DNA of 64,000 nucleotides from Heliomicrobium gestii (GTDB taxonomy: Bacteria > Bacillota > Desulfitobacteriia > Heliobacteriales > Heliobacteriaceae), in assembly GCF_009877435.1 (NCBI RefSeq), contig NZ_WXEX01000006.1, forward strand, positions 220,498 through 284,497. Reading direction: 5' to 3'. Position 1 is the first letter of the stretch. Each line of letters opens with the position of its first letter. The notes below the pieces were generated by a model. It ran no database searches. It saw only the letters and a program-made list of their open reading frames with translations, and was not told the origin of the DNA. Of the stretch, positions 19,906-28,027 are shown one piece after another. The position numbers and the translations under genes were made by a program.

Positions 19906-21315
19906 CTATTGTAACGGCAATTCACTAAAACGAAAAGCGGCAGCGTCTTTTTTCCTGTCCACAACATGGGTCGCACAGGCCAGGCAGGGATCGTAGGCGC
20001 GGATGATCCGCCCCAGGATGGTGAAGAGCGAATCGGGGCGCCCGATCTCCGTCCCGACGAGGGCCGACTCCACGGGACCCCGCCGTCCCTGCCCGTCCTT
20101 CGGCGAAAAATTCCAGACAGTCGGCGTGATGATGTCGTAGCGAACCACCCGTTCCGCTTCGACCTCCGCCCGGTGCAGCAACACCCCTCGCATGGCATCG
20201 GTGATTGCCGTCACCTGGCCTTTGACAGGCGTCTTTTTTTGAGCGATCGGCGGCTCGCCGGGGACGAGCCGGCGCAGCCACTCCCCCATCAGCCGGGCGA
20301 TCCGCGCCATCTCGAGCGACCTGGCGCAAATCCGATCCATCGTCGAGGTCCCGCCGTCGTAAAAACCGTTGATCCGCATCCGCGCCAGCGGCCCCACCTC
20401 GAAGGGCTCCCCTGCGTAGCGAACTGTTTTGACGAAGCTGTAGCCCCCTGGTTTATCGGGATCGGGCGCAAGTTCCCCCTTCTCTGTTCGAAACCAACTG
20501 TGGGCCGTCTCTTCCCGGATCCACTCGCTCCGCGGCTCCGCCATCCCCTGTTCCGTCATCGCCCCGCCCTTCCACAGGAAGCGCTCGTTCCTCGGCCCAA
20601 ACCGGAAGAGGCCGAAGGAGAGCAGGCGCATGGGCGTCTGGCCGATGAAAAAGTAGTCGCCATAGGTTTTGGCGATCAACGCCGTATCCGGCAACAGGCA
20701 AGTTTCGATAAAGCGTTCAATGTCTTGCAACAAGGCGCACGCCTGGGCAACCTTGTCGGCCGTCGGCGCCACACTGACGCCGCCATGGACAAAGCTATGC
20801 TGGTGGGGCGCCTTGCCGCCGAAGAGGGCCAAGATCCGGTGGCTTTTCTGCGCGGCGCCGATGGCCTCCCCATAATGGGCCACCAGGCGCGCTGTCGTTC
20901 CTTCATCAAAGCGGGCATCCGTGAGGTTTTGCCGGAGAAAGGGCGGCCGCTCCGGCATCTGTACGAAATCGGGCAGGCTGAAGAGATAAAAGTGGCGGAG
21001 ATGATTCTGCAAAAAGTCAGCGCCATACATGATGTTGCGCAAGAGCTGAGCATTTTCGGAGATCTCATGGTCGTAGAGTTCATCGAGGAGATAGCTGGCC
21101 GTGGCGCCATGGGCCAGCGAGCAGATCCCACAGACCCGCTGGGTCAGATAGACGGCGTCGGTCACGGCGCGATCTCGCAGGATCGCCTCAAATCCCCGGA
21201 AGAGAGGACTGCACACAAAGGCGTCGACGACACGTCCCCCTTCCAGGATCACCTGGGCCGAGAGAAGACCGCTGAGCCGCGTGACCGGGCTGAAGAGCAC
21301 CCGCTGAGGACTCAT
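19906..21315 (-). CDS. [NiFe] hydrogenase large subunit
   Basis: The catalytic subunit, 469 residues. The four nickel-iron cysteines are present: Cys62 and Cys65 in RVCGICSLAHG, and Cys444 and Cys447 in DPCLACATH. His450 is followed by 19 residues, the usual C-terminal tail removed by a maturation protease after the metal is inserted. The build suits a group 1-like uptake enzyme. It follows the small-subunit gene by 24 bases on the same strand, with GGAGGGG before its ATG. No protease, hyp or cytochrome b gene is adjacent, so maturation and electron transfer must be served from elsewhere. Confidence 0.92.
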   Translation of the reverse strand: MSPQRVLFSPVTRLSGLLSAQVILEGGRVVDAFVCSPLFRGFEAILRDRAVTDAVYLTQRVCGICSLAHGATASYLLDELYDHEISENAQLLRNIMYGADFLQNHLRHFYLFSLPDFVQMPERPPFLRQNLTDARFDEGTTARLVAHYGEAIGAAQKSHRILALFGGKAPHQHSFVHGGVSVAPTADKVAQACALLQDIERFIETCLLPDTALIAKTYGDYFFIGQTPMRLLSFGLFRFGPRNERFLWKGGAMTEQGMAEPRSEWIREETAHSWFRTEKGELAPDPDKPGGYSFVKTVRYAGEPFEVGPLARMRINGFYDGGTSTMDRICARSLEMARIARLMGEWLRRLVPGEPPIAQKKTPVKGQVTAITDAMRGVLLHRAEVEAERVVRYDIITPTVWNFSPKDGQGRRGPVESALVGTEIGRPDSLFTILGRIIRAYDPCLACATHVVDRKKDAAAFRFSELPLQ

Positions 21316-21339
21316 GGGTCCACCCCTCCTTTCACGCCG

Positions 21340-22350
21340 TCAACTTCCGGGCTCTGGCGACGCTCTCCCTCTGGCAGCGTCCCCCAGCACTCGCGGAGGT
21401 TTCCTGTTTTCGGCGGTTTCGCCTTTTTGCGGCAGCCTCGCTTTTTCTGGCAACGGCGTGAAAAAAGGCGTCGACCCGTCTGGAAAGTCCGGATTGGTGC
21501 AGCCGATGCAGGGCGTGTTCGCCTTCACGGGCCAACTCACATGATCGACCCATAAGCGGTAGGGACAGTCAGCGTACGTCTTCGGTCCTGCGCAGCCCAG
21601 CGAAAACAGGCACTCTCGGTCGCCAAGTCGCTGGGCAAACACCTTCTGATCGAAATAGGACCGCCGTTGGCAGTGCCGGTGAACGGTGCTGCCATAAAAC
21701 ATCACCGGGCGCCCCCGTTCGTCCAGTTCCGGCATCCCATAGAGAAGCAGGTGCGCCAGCGTCCCCACGAACCAGTCGGGATTGACAGGGCATCCGCTCA
21801 CGTTGATCACCGTCCCGTCGATCACCTCGCTGACAGCGGCGCATCCCGTCGGGTTGGGCCGGGCCGCCGAAGGACCGCCAAAGGCGGCGCAGGTCCCCAA
21901 TGCCACCACGTATTCGGCCGCGCTTCCCAACCACCGCACCGCATCGTAGGCTGTCAACGGACCGGCAGGCGTCCAAGCGATCACCGCAAAGCGCCCCCGC
22001 CCGCCTAGGGGAATGGCGCCTTCGACCACGAGGGTGTAGCGCTGCTTCCTGCGCTCATGGGCGTCCTGCAACAACCAAAGGGCGTCCCTTCCCTGGGCTG
22101 CCATGAACGTGTTGCTGTAGAGCAGATCGATCATCCCGGAAAAGACCTGATCGGCATAGGGGGCGGCCGTGTTCAAAAAGGAGATGTTGTTGTCGCCGCT
22201 GTCACAGGTCTCGATCCAGATGACCGGCAGCTTGCCGCCGCGCTGTCCCGCCAGGCGCCCCCGAACCAGGGGCAGCACCGCGCCCGTTAAGGCATCCCCC
22301 TTCTCAAAAGGCCAGTTCCGGCACAGCCGCTCAAATTCCGCCCTGCGCAT
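21340..22350 (-). CDS. [NiFe] hydrogenase small subunit with unusual proximal-cluster motif
   Basis: The electron-transfer subunit. The distal and medial cluster ligands look normal: STVHRHC near residue 224, LGCAGPKTYADCP and NTPCIGC. GTCAAFGG and SGCPVNP give two ligands of the proximal cluster. The first motif, normally CxxC, reads ETCDSGDNN with Cys49 but no second cysteine; Asp53 or Asp50 could replace it. No Tat signal is present at the N-terminus, although periplasmic group 1 small subunits normally have one, so the enzyme may be cytoplasmic. The start ATG is six bases after GGAGGGG; a GTG ten codons upstream lacks a well-placed site. Confidence 0.88.
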   Translation of the reverse strand: MRRAEFERLCRNWPFEKGDALTGAVLPLVRGRLAGQRGGKLPVIWIETCDSGDNNISFLNTAAPYADQVFSGMIDLLYSNTFMAAQGRDALWLLQDAHERRKQRYTLVVEGAIPLGGRGRFAVIAWTPAGPLTAYDAVRWLGSAAEYVVALGTCAAFGGPSAARPNPTGCAAVSEVIDGTVINVSGCPVNPDWFVGTLAHLLLYGMPELDERGRPVMFYGSTVHRHCQRRSYFDQKVFAQRLGDRECLFSLGCAGPKTYADCPYRLWVDHVSWPVKANTPCIGCTNPDFPDGSTPFFTPLPEKARLPQKGETAENRKPPRVLGDAARGRASPEPGS

Positions 22351-22516
22351 GGACGTCCCCTCCCCGATGCCGCCTGTCACCTGTCGCCTCGCCGATCCTC
22401 CTGTTCACGGTATGTGTATGCGACGGTAGAACATGCCATACGAGAGAAAGAAAGGACGCCTCCGCCGAAGACGTCGCTTATGTATCCCTTTCTCTTTATT
22501 GTCATTGGGGCGCTTT

Positions 22517-23419
22517 TCAAAGGGCCCCTTCGCGCTCCCATCGCTCATGGACGTTAAACCAGTAAAACCACTGCTCGGGAACCCAGGCCACCATCTCAGC
22601 CAGCAGACGGTTCAGGCGGTTTGTCGCCTCGGTCCGCTGGTGGGGACGAAACTCCCTATGCAGGTAGACGGGCGGGCAAAAGACGAGACAGTGCTCAGAG
22701 CCACGAATCCGGTGGCCGTAAAATGGCACGACCGGCGTCTCCAGGTCCAGCGCCAGCAGCGCCGTTCCGCCGGGGCTGCGCGTCGGGCGATCGAAAAAAA
22801 GGGACGGCGGGAAGTTGGGACGCCAAAAATCGCCGAGCAAAAAGATCAGCCCTCGTTGCTGCAGGTGCCGGCGCAGCGCGCGAACCAATTCCAAGGGCGG
22901 TGTGGCGTCATAATCCAGGCCCGGGCAGCCCAACTGGTGAAAACGTTCGTAGATGGGCCGAAGTTCGGGACTGCCGGCGGTCCCCACAGTCAGGCAGGGA
23001 TACCGCCGGGAAAGGGCCCAATAGGAATAAAAAAAATTCCCCAGATGGGGGGTGAACAGGATGGCCCCTCGCCCGGAGCTCAGCGCCGTCTCCAGGTGTT
23101 CCAGCCCTTCGATGGCGAAGGGCTGTTCTTGCAGCCTCTCCGGCTCGGCGACAGCCGCCAGCACCTCGTACAACGCGAGGGCGCCATGCCGAAAAAAGTC
23201 CCGGCAGCATGTGTACAAGCGAGCCTCCGACGCTTCCCCCAGCAGTTCGCCCATATTCGCCTTCACCTGTTCCCGCACGACGCCGGCGAAACGGTACAGC
23301 GCCCATCCCAGCGTCTGGCAAGCGGCCAACACGATGGGCCGCGGCAGAAGAGCGACCAGCCGAGCCAGCGATTCGAAGCGCCCTTCATCGCCGGTGATTT
23401 TCGCGATCCATTCGTACAT
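22517..23419 (-). CDS. HtrB/LpxL-type lysophospholipid acyltransferase
   Basis: A 300-residue member of the LABLAT acyltransferase family. The expected family blocks are seen: an N-terminal segment with ARLVALLPRPIVLAAC, a central TPHLGNFF, LGDFWRPNF and a late FYWFNVHERW. The catalytic motif is normally H-x4-(D/E); here the histidine is present but the acidic position is phenylalanine, so activity is uncertain. Gram-positive relatives exist and do not imply lipid A. It is next to, and downstream of, an OlsB-like N-acyltransferase gene (27 bases), pointing to membrane-lipid synthesis. The ATG stands ten bases after AGGGG. Confidence 0.78.
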   Translation of the reverse strand: MYEWIAKITGDEGRFESLARLVALLPRPIVLAACQTLGWALYRFAGVVREQVKANMGELLGEASEARLYTCCRDFFRHGALALYEVLAAVAEPERLQEQPFAIEGLEHLETALSSGRGAILFTPHLGNFFYSYWALSRRYPCLTVGTAGSPELRPIYERFHQLGCPGLDYDATPPLELVRALRRHLQQRGLIFLLGDFWRPNFPPSLFFDRPTRSPGGTALLALDLETPVVPFYGHRIRGSEHCLVFCPPVYLHREFRPHQRTEATNRLNRLLAEMVAWVPEQWFYWFNVHERWEREGAL

Positions 23420-23446
23420 AACAGCCCATCCCCTCACCCGCTGCCG

Positions 23447-24211
23447 TTAGCGCAGAAAATGCCGCTGATACCGCCTCGCCACATTGGCCGTCTCGAGGAC
23501 AACGAAAAAATCGGTGGTCCGAAAGATCGGATCATAGGCCGGTTCACCGGCGATCTCCGCACCCAGCCACTGGTAGCCCTTGAGCAGCGGCGGCAAGCGC
23601 CGGTTCATCTCTTTTTCGCTGTAGGCGATGTCCACCTGTCGCAACCCCGCGATCCGGTGGGAAGCGAGCGGGCAGATCCCAAAGCGCTCCGTCACGACGC
23701 CTTTTTTCCATAACAGGCTGTACAGTTCGCTTACAGCGTCCACATCCTGCCCCGGCAGGCTCACACAGCCGATCAGGTATCGATGGCTGTGCAGTTGCAG
23801 ATAATCGGCGATGCCCTCCCAGAGCCGCTGAATCACCGTGCCGTTGCGGTATTCCGGAGCGACGCAACTGCGGCCCAATTCCAAGGTGAGCCCTTTCACC
23901 GCCCTAAAGGCGGAAAGGTCGAACTCCGTCTCCGAATAAAAGCCGATATGCTCCATCACCCGGTATCCCGGGAGCAGGCGGTACGCGCCGACGACGCAAT
24001 CCCTGTCCGCATCTGTCACGATCAAGTGATCACAATAGGCATCATAGGCATCACGCTCGATGCCGGACGCGTCATAGAGATGGCGATTGCCCAACTCTTC
24101 CACGAAAACCTGGTAGCGCAAGCGCAGCGCCTGTTCGATCTCGTCGGCCCGTTGCGCCAGCTTGACCTGCAACGCCGCCCGTCGAGCGACAGGGACCACT
24201 GTGCGGTTCAT
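23447..24211 (-). CDS. OlsB-like N-acyltransferase (GNAT fold)
   Basis: A 254-residue protein of the GNAT/autoinducer-synthase-like group that includes ornithine-acyl-ACP N-acyltransferase OlsB and some proteins annotated as hemolysins. Visible marks are LRYQVFVEELG near residue 35, ATG-proximal CDHLIVTD, VGAYRLLPG and LELGRSCVAPEYRNG in the acyl-donor region. OlsB makes lyso-ornithine lipid, which a second acyltransferase completes; the next gene encodes an O-acyltransferase-type protein. That pairing makes an aminolipid product likely but not proven. The start is the ATG behind AAAGGGGAG, giving a normal length. Confidence 0.75.
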   Translation of the reverse strand: MNRTVVPVARRAALQVKLAQRADEIEQALRLRYQVFVEELGNRHLYDASGIERDAYDAYCDHLIVTDADRDCVVGAYRLLPGYRVMEHIGFYSETEFDLSAFRAVKGLTLELGRSCVAPEYRNGTVIQRLWEGIADYLQLHSHRYLIGCVSLPGQDVDAVSELYSLLWKKGVVTERFGICPLASHRIAGLRQVDIAYSEKEMNRRLPPLLKGYQWLGAEIAGEPAYDPIFRTTDFFVVLETANVARRYQRHFLR

Positions 24212-24429
24212 GGCGCACTCCCCTTTCCATACCGGTCGCTCCTCGATGATTTCCTGGAAAGCAGACCCTTTTCCGGCAAGTGCGGCAATCACAACAGTGT
24301 GAAAACTGTATCAGCCCCATCTTATCGTTTTGTTGCCAAATGGTTAAAAAATGGTAACATAACCTGCTCACAGGCGCGCACACTGAAAACGTCCCGGCAC
24401 ATCCGGACCCGCAAGCGAGGCCCACAGCT

Positions 24430-25407
24430 TTGACGAAAATCGGAATCGCCCTGGGCGGCGGCGGCATCGTCGGCTGCGCCCACCTGGGGATCCTCCTCGC
24501 CCTCGAAGAAGCGCGCATCCCCATCCACTGTTTGGCAGGAACCAGTTCCGGCTCCATCGTGGCCGCCCTCTACGGATTCGGTTACAGCGCCCGGGAACTG
24601 ATCGAATTCGTCCCCTCCATCGACCGCAGCTATCTCGATTACGACTACGGCCAGTTTCTTAATAAGCTGTTCCGCAAGGACGCGCAAACGCGCGGTCTGG
24701 TGCGCGGCAAAAAGCTCTTCGAACTGATCGCCGAAAAGACGGGGGACGCCCGGATGGTCGACCTGAAAAACCCCGTCGCTATCTTGTCGGCGGACCTGCG
24801 ACGAGGCCGGCAGGCGCTGTTTGCCTCCCGACCGCTCCTTCATCCCCTCCCTGACAGCGACGTCTTTTCCGACATCTCCGTCGCCCGGGCCGTCCAGGCC
24901 AGTTGCGCCGTTCCCCTGCTCTTTCAGCCGGTCGAATACAAGAACCACCTCTTCGTCGACGGCGGCATCCTGGAGAACTGCCCCGCCTCGGCTGCGCGCG
25001 CCCTCGGCGCCGACATCGTCCTCGCCGTCGACCTGGTCTTTGCCGATCCCGTCGACGCGCCTTTCCACTCCTTCATGTCCATCCTGTACCGGGTGATCAC
25101 CATCAACGTGGCCAGCCAGTCGAAACGGACCGCCCAACATGCCGATCTCGTGCTTCGCCCCCATGTGGGCGGCATCGGCATGTTCGATTTCAACCAGGCG
25201 GAACACTGCATGGAGCGCGGCTATGACCATGCGAAAGAACGCCTGGACGAGATTTTCGACATCCTCGACCGGGTCGATAGGGCCTGCCACAGAAAAGCGC
25301 CATCGTCGATGACACATCTGTTAACAGGGAAACCCTTTGCCAGCTTCCGATCTCGACAGAGACTTGCGTCAACGACTTCCTCTTTTTTCAGCAAAATTCG
25401 ACAGTGA
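24430..25407 (+). CDS. patatin-like phospholipase, RssA type
   Basis: A 325-residue protein with an oxyanion loop LGGGGIVG at residue 8, the nucleophile Ser39 in GTSSG and the second dyad member Asp177 in FVDGG. This is the Ser-Asp lipase dyad of patatins. It has no signal peptide or membrane anchor. The last 40 residues are basic and Ser-rich, beyond the normal family end. It is divergent from the two lipid-acyltransferase genes, so membrane-lipid turnover is a reasonable guess. The start is TTG with a weak GAGG nine bases ahead. Confidence 0.85.
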   Translation: MTKIGIALGGGGIVGCAHLGILLALEEARIPIHCLAGTSSGSIVAALYGFGYSARELIEFVPSIDRSYLDYDYGQFLNKLFRKDAQTRGLVRGKKLFELIAEKTGDARMVDLKNPVAILSADLRRGRQALFASRPLLHPLPDSDVFSDISVARAVQASCAVPLLFQPVEYKNHLFVDGGILENCPASAARALGADIVLAVDLVFADPVDAPFHSFMSILYRVITINVASQSKRTAQHADLVLRPHVGGIGMFDFNQAEHCMERGYDHAKERLDEIFDILDRVDRACHRKAPSSMTHLLTGKPFASFRSRQRLASTTSSFFSKIRQ

Positions 25408-25456
25408 TTCCGAAGGTATTCCGGTGGAAGATCTTATGTCTCTCGCCGTTTTTTTC

Positions 25457-25498
25457 TTTACCAACCCGCAATTCATCGGTTATACTGAGCTTAAGCTC
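25457..25498 (+). promoter_or_regulatory. possible promoter with palindromic operator
   Basis: TTTACC, an 18-base gap and TATACT resemble a sigma-A promoter. Directly after the -10 box lies the perfect 12-bp palindrome GAGCTTAAGCTC (25487-25498), placed where a repressor would cover the transcription start. It is about 110 bases ahead of the zinc-ribbon gene. Confidence 0.4.
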
Positions 25499-25608
25499 GC
25501 GATGCTTACGGATGGACGATACCCTTCTCGATTGCCACCGGCTATGGGAAGTGATGGGATGCGGTACCTCCTTAGCACGGGCAAACGATTATCGAGGAGG
25601 ATTTTCTC

Positions 25609-25905
25609 ATGTACCAAGACAAGTATCTCACCTGTAAAGAGTGCGGTAGCGAGTTCCTGTTCTCCGCTTCGGAGCAAGAATTCTACGCTGAAAAAGGCTT
25701 CACTAACGAGCCTGGCCGTTGCGCCGGTTGCCGGGCTGCCCGGAAAGCTCAACGCGGCGGTTCCACCGAACCCCGTCAAGAGCGTCAAATGTTCCCCGCC
25801 GTCTGCGCCTCCTGCGGCGTGGAAACCAGTGTTCCCTTCCAGCCCCGCGGCGATAAGCCCGTCTACTGCCGCGACTGCTTCAACAACCGCCGCAGCAACT
25901 GGTAA
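25609..25905 (+). CDS. small protein with two CxxC zinc-ribbon pairs per half
   Basis: A 98-residue protein. The N-terminal half has CKEC and, 30 residues on, CAGC; the C-terminal half has CASC and CRDC. Such CxxC...CxxC small proteins are annotated as probable zinc-binding domain proteins and occur widely in Firmicutes without a known role. GAGGAGG precedes the ATG, and a strong terminator follows, so it is a single-gene unit. Confidence 0.8.
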   Translation: MYQDKYLTCKECGSEFLFSASEQEFYAEKGFTNEPGRCAGCRAARKAQRGGSTEPRQERQMFPAVCASCGVETSVPFQPRGDKPVYCRDCFNNRRSNW

Positions 25906-25918
25906 TCCTCTGAACATA

Positions 25919-25952
25919 CAAAGCACCCCAGGCCTGCCTTGGGGTGCTTTTT
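25919..25952 (+). terminator. Rho-independent terminator
   Basis: A stem built on AGCACCCC / GGGGTGCT with a T-run of TTTTTCTTTTT, 14 bases after the zinc-ribbon gene. Confidence 0.9.
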
Positions 25953-25955
25953 CTT

Positions 25956-26240
25956 TTTAAAAAATTATATCTAGAAATCAAGTATGCGATAAAGATAATG
26001 TCCCCACCCGACAAGCCCCGAATCTTTTACATAAAAATATCAGAAACCCTGTTGTTTTATACGGATATAGACTGACCTCTTCGAGGTTATCGCATTGATT
26101 TGATTTTTTTGACATGGTAAGCTTAGAACAAGGACATCTTTTCTGTTTATTTGTAAAATCTTTACGCCGATTTGGCGGTTGCGGCCATAGAAATAAAACA
26201 TTATGTAGATGGGATTATGATTTGAGAAGGGATGAGTCGT
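25956..26240 (+). other. AT-rich leader of the CXXX-peptide cluster, no gene seen
   Basis: This 285-base gap is visibly richer in A and T than the surrounding sequence. It holds a lone TTGACA near 26108 without a good -10 box and a weak pair TTGCGG/TATGTA near 26177-26205. No reading frame or hairpin terminator is convincing. The promoter of the peptide cluster should lie here. Confidence 0.4.
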
Positions 26241-26777
26241 ATGGATTTTGAAGAAAAAAACTCAGGAACCGAACCATTGCAAAGTGAAAGGATCAGTCGA
26301 CGAAGTTTTGTGAAGAACACCACCATCCTCATCCCTTCGCTAACCATCCTCGGGCTCGGACTGCTTACCAGCGGTTGTGACAGTGATTCCGATGATGACG
26401 ATAAATCGGATAAGAAAGACAAAAAAACAGACAGCTCCAGCTCCAGTCAACCGGCGAAATCGACAACGACAGATGATTCGACTTCATCGAATAAATCCAC
26501 CAGTGGTGGTTCCAGCCAGTCGAGCAAATCCTCGACGACATCCACCCCGACGAATTCATCGAGTCAACCGGCGAAACCCACTTCGAGTGATTCCAAAAGC
26601 AGTTCCAAATCGACCTGTGACGGCAATTGCAGCGGTTCCTGCAGCGGCAGCTGCAGTGGCAGTTGCATGACCGGCTGCAGTGGCCGCTGCTCCGGTATGT
26701 GCGGTTCCAGTTGTGGCGGCCTTTGTCAAAGCAGCTGCCAGGGCGGGTGTCATGTGACCTGCCTGCACGGCCGGTGA
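26241..26777 (+). CDS. CXXX-repeat radical-SAM target peptide precursor (Tat lipoprotein)
   Basis: A 178-residue precursor with three parts. The N-terminus has a twin-arginine motif SRRSFVKN, a hydrophobic run and a lipobox LLTSGC. Next comes about 90 residues of Asp/Lys then Ser/Thr/Pro/Lys, a likely disordered stalk. The last 53 residues hold 13 cysteines at exact four-residue spacing with Gly/Ser between (CDGN, CSGS, CSGS and so on to CLHG). Two radical-SAM-type genes follow at once, matching the CXXX-repeat target family of uncharacterised ribosomal peptides. Tat export would allow modification and folding in the cytoplasm before lipid anchoring outside. The chosen ATG is nine bases after GAAGGG; an ATG three codons upstream has no space for one. 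Confidence 0.85.
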   Translation: MDFEEKNSGTEPLQSERISRRSFVKNTTILIPSLTILGLGLLTSGCDSDSDDDDKSDKKDKKTDSSSSSQPAKSTTTDDSTSSNKSTSGGSSQSSKSSTTSTPTNSSSQPAKPTSSDSKSSSKSTCDGNCSGSCSGSCSGSCMTGCSGRCSGMCGSSCGGLCQSSCQGGCHVTCLHGR

Positions 26778-26839
26778 TCCTTTATTTGACCCAGTGACTG
26801 CCGCGGGAAAATTGGATGCACGGGAGAAGGTAACGCCAC

Positions 26840-28027
26840 ATGTCCGACGGGCAAAGGAGTCAACTCGGATACAGACTGGGACAACCCTTTAAGAACTGGC
26901 AAGAAGAAAGCGTAAAAAGCATCACCTTTATCGTCACGGAAGATTGTCAGTTGAGATGCAAATACTGCTATGTTGTCGGCAAAAACAATGTGAACAAATT
27001 GGACTTTTCTATCGCCCGACGCACGGTCGACTATCTGTTGGCTGAACGGAGCCTGTTTGGCGAGAAGTCGGTCATTTTTGATTTTATCGGCGGCGAGCCT
27101 TTTCTCGAGATCGATCGGGTGGACCAGATCTGCGACTACATCAAAATCGCTATGTATCGCTTGGATCATCCCTGGTTTAACAGCTACCGGTTCAATTTCA
27201 CCACCAACGGGTTGATGTATGATGACGAACGGGTTCAACGGTTTATTCAAAAAAACAAAACCCACTTGAGCATCGGGATCACCCTCGACGGCACGAAGAC
27301 GAAACATGACGCCAACCGGATTTTCCCCAACGGGTCTGGTTCGTACGATCTGATCATGAAAAACATCCCCCTCTGGTTACACCAATTTCCCGACGCGCGG
27401 ACCAAATCGACCGTCTCCCGGGACGATCTCCCCTATATCAAGGAAAGCGTGATCCATTTATGGGAACTGGGGATTAAGACCATCGACATCAACCTGGTCT
27501 TTGAAGATGTCTGGCACGACGGCGATGATGTCCTTTTTGAAACCCAACTCAGGGAACTGGCCGATTACATCATCGACCACCAGCTCTACGAAGACCATAA
27601 TGTATCCTTCTTTTCAGAACTGATCGGAAAACCCTTGGATGCCGTTCATGACAATCAAAACTGGTGTGGCGCCGGCCGCATGCTCGCCGTCAACCATACA
27701 GGCAATTTCTATCCCTGTGTGCGCTTTGCCCCCTTTTCCCTCAATCACAAGCCTGCGCGGGTCGTCGGCGATTGTTTCACCGGTGTGGACATGAATAAGC
27801 TGCGACCCTTTCTGGTATTGGACCGGATCTCCCAGAGCAACAGCGAATGCATGACCTGTGAAGTGGCCAGCGGATGCGCCTGGTGTCCGGGCGCGAATTA
27901 TGATTATGCCGACACGCCGACCATCTACCAACGGGCCACATTTATCTGTAACATGCACAAGGCCAGGGTGCGGGCCAACGATTATTTTTGGAACAAGCTG
28001 CGCGCTGCGCAGTCAACGGAGGCATAG
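26840..28027 (+). CDS. radical SAM/SPASM peptide maturase, CXXX-repeat target type
   Basis: A 395-residue enzyme expected to modify the cysteine-repeat peptide, most likely by forming thioether or other radical-derived links. The radical SAM cluster is Cys36, Cys40 and Cys43 in CQLRCKYC. GGEP near residue 86 and TTNG near 123 are usual SAM-binding parts. The C-terminal third is a SPASM domain: NWCGAGRM, FYPC, CMTC, SGCAWC and a last cysteine before NMHK, able to hold auxiliary Fe-S clusters. It starts 62 bases after the precursor, with GGAGAAGG ahead of its ATG, and its stop codon touches the start of the next gene (TAGATG). Confidence 0.88.
   Translation: MSDGQRSQLGYRLGQPFKNWQEESVKSITFIVTEDCQLRCKYCYVVGKNNVNKLDFSIARRTVDYLLAERSLFGEKSVIFDFIGGEPFLEIDRVDQICDYIKIAMYRLDHPWFNSYRFNFTTNGLMYDDERVQRFIQKNKTHLSIGITLDGTKTKHDANRIFPNGSGSYDLIMKNIPLWLHQFPDARTKSTVSRDDLPYIKESVIHLWELGIKTIDINLVFEDVWHDGDDVLFETQLRELADYIIDHQLYEDHNVSFFSELIGKPLDAVHDNQNWCGAGRMLAVNHTGNFYPCVRFAPFSLNHKPARVVGDCFTGVDMNKLRPFLVLDRISQSNSECMTCEVASGCAWCPGANYDYADTPTIYQRATFICNMHKARVRANDYFWNKLRAAQSTEA

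Noticed and set aside
22440..22480. Terminator after the lipid acyltransferase gene
   Set aside because: A 6-bp GACGTC/GGCGTC stem with a T/C tract is present on the minus strand, but it is too weak to list as a feature.
22517..24211. Lipid A (LPS) synthesis genes
   Set aside because: HtrB-like proteins occur in Gram-positive bacteria and no other lpx or kdo gene is present; the spore genes point to a Firmicute.
26400..26620. Short tandem DNA repeat or CRISPR-like array in the Ser/Thr-rich region
   Set aside because: The repetition is at the amino-acid level within one coding frame; spacing and bases are irregular. No CRISPR array is present in the window.
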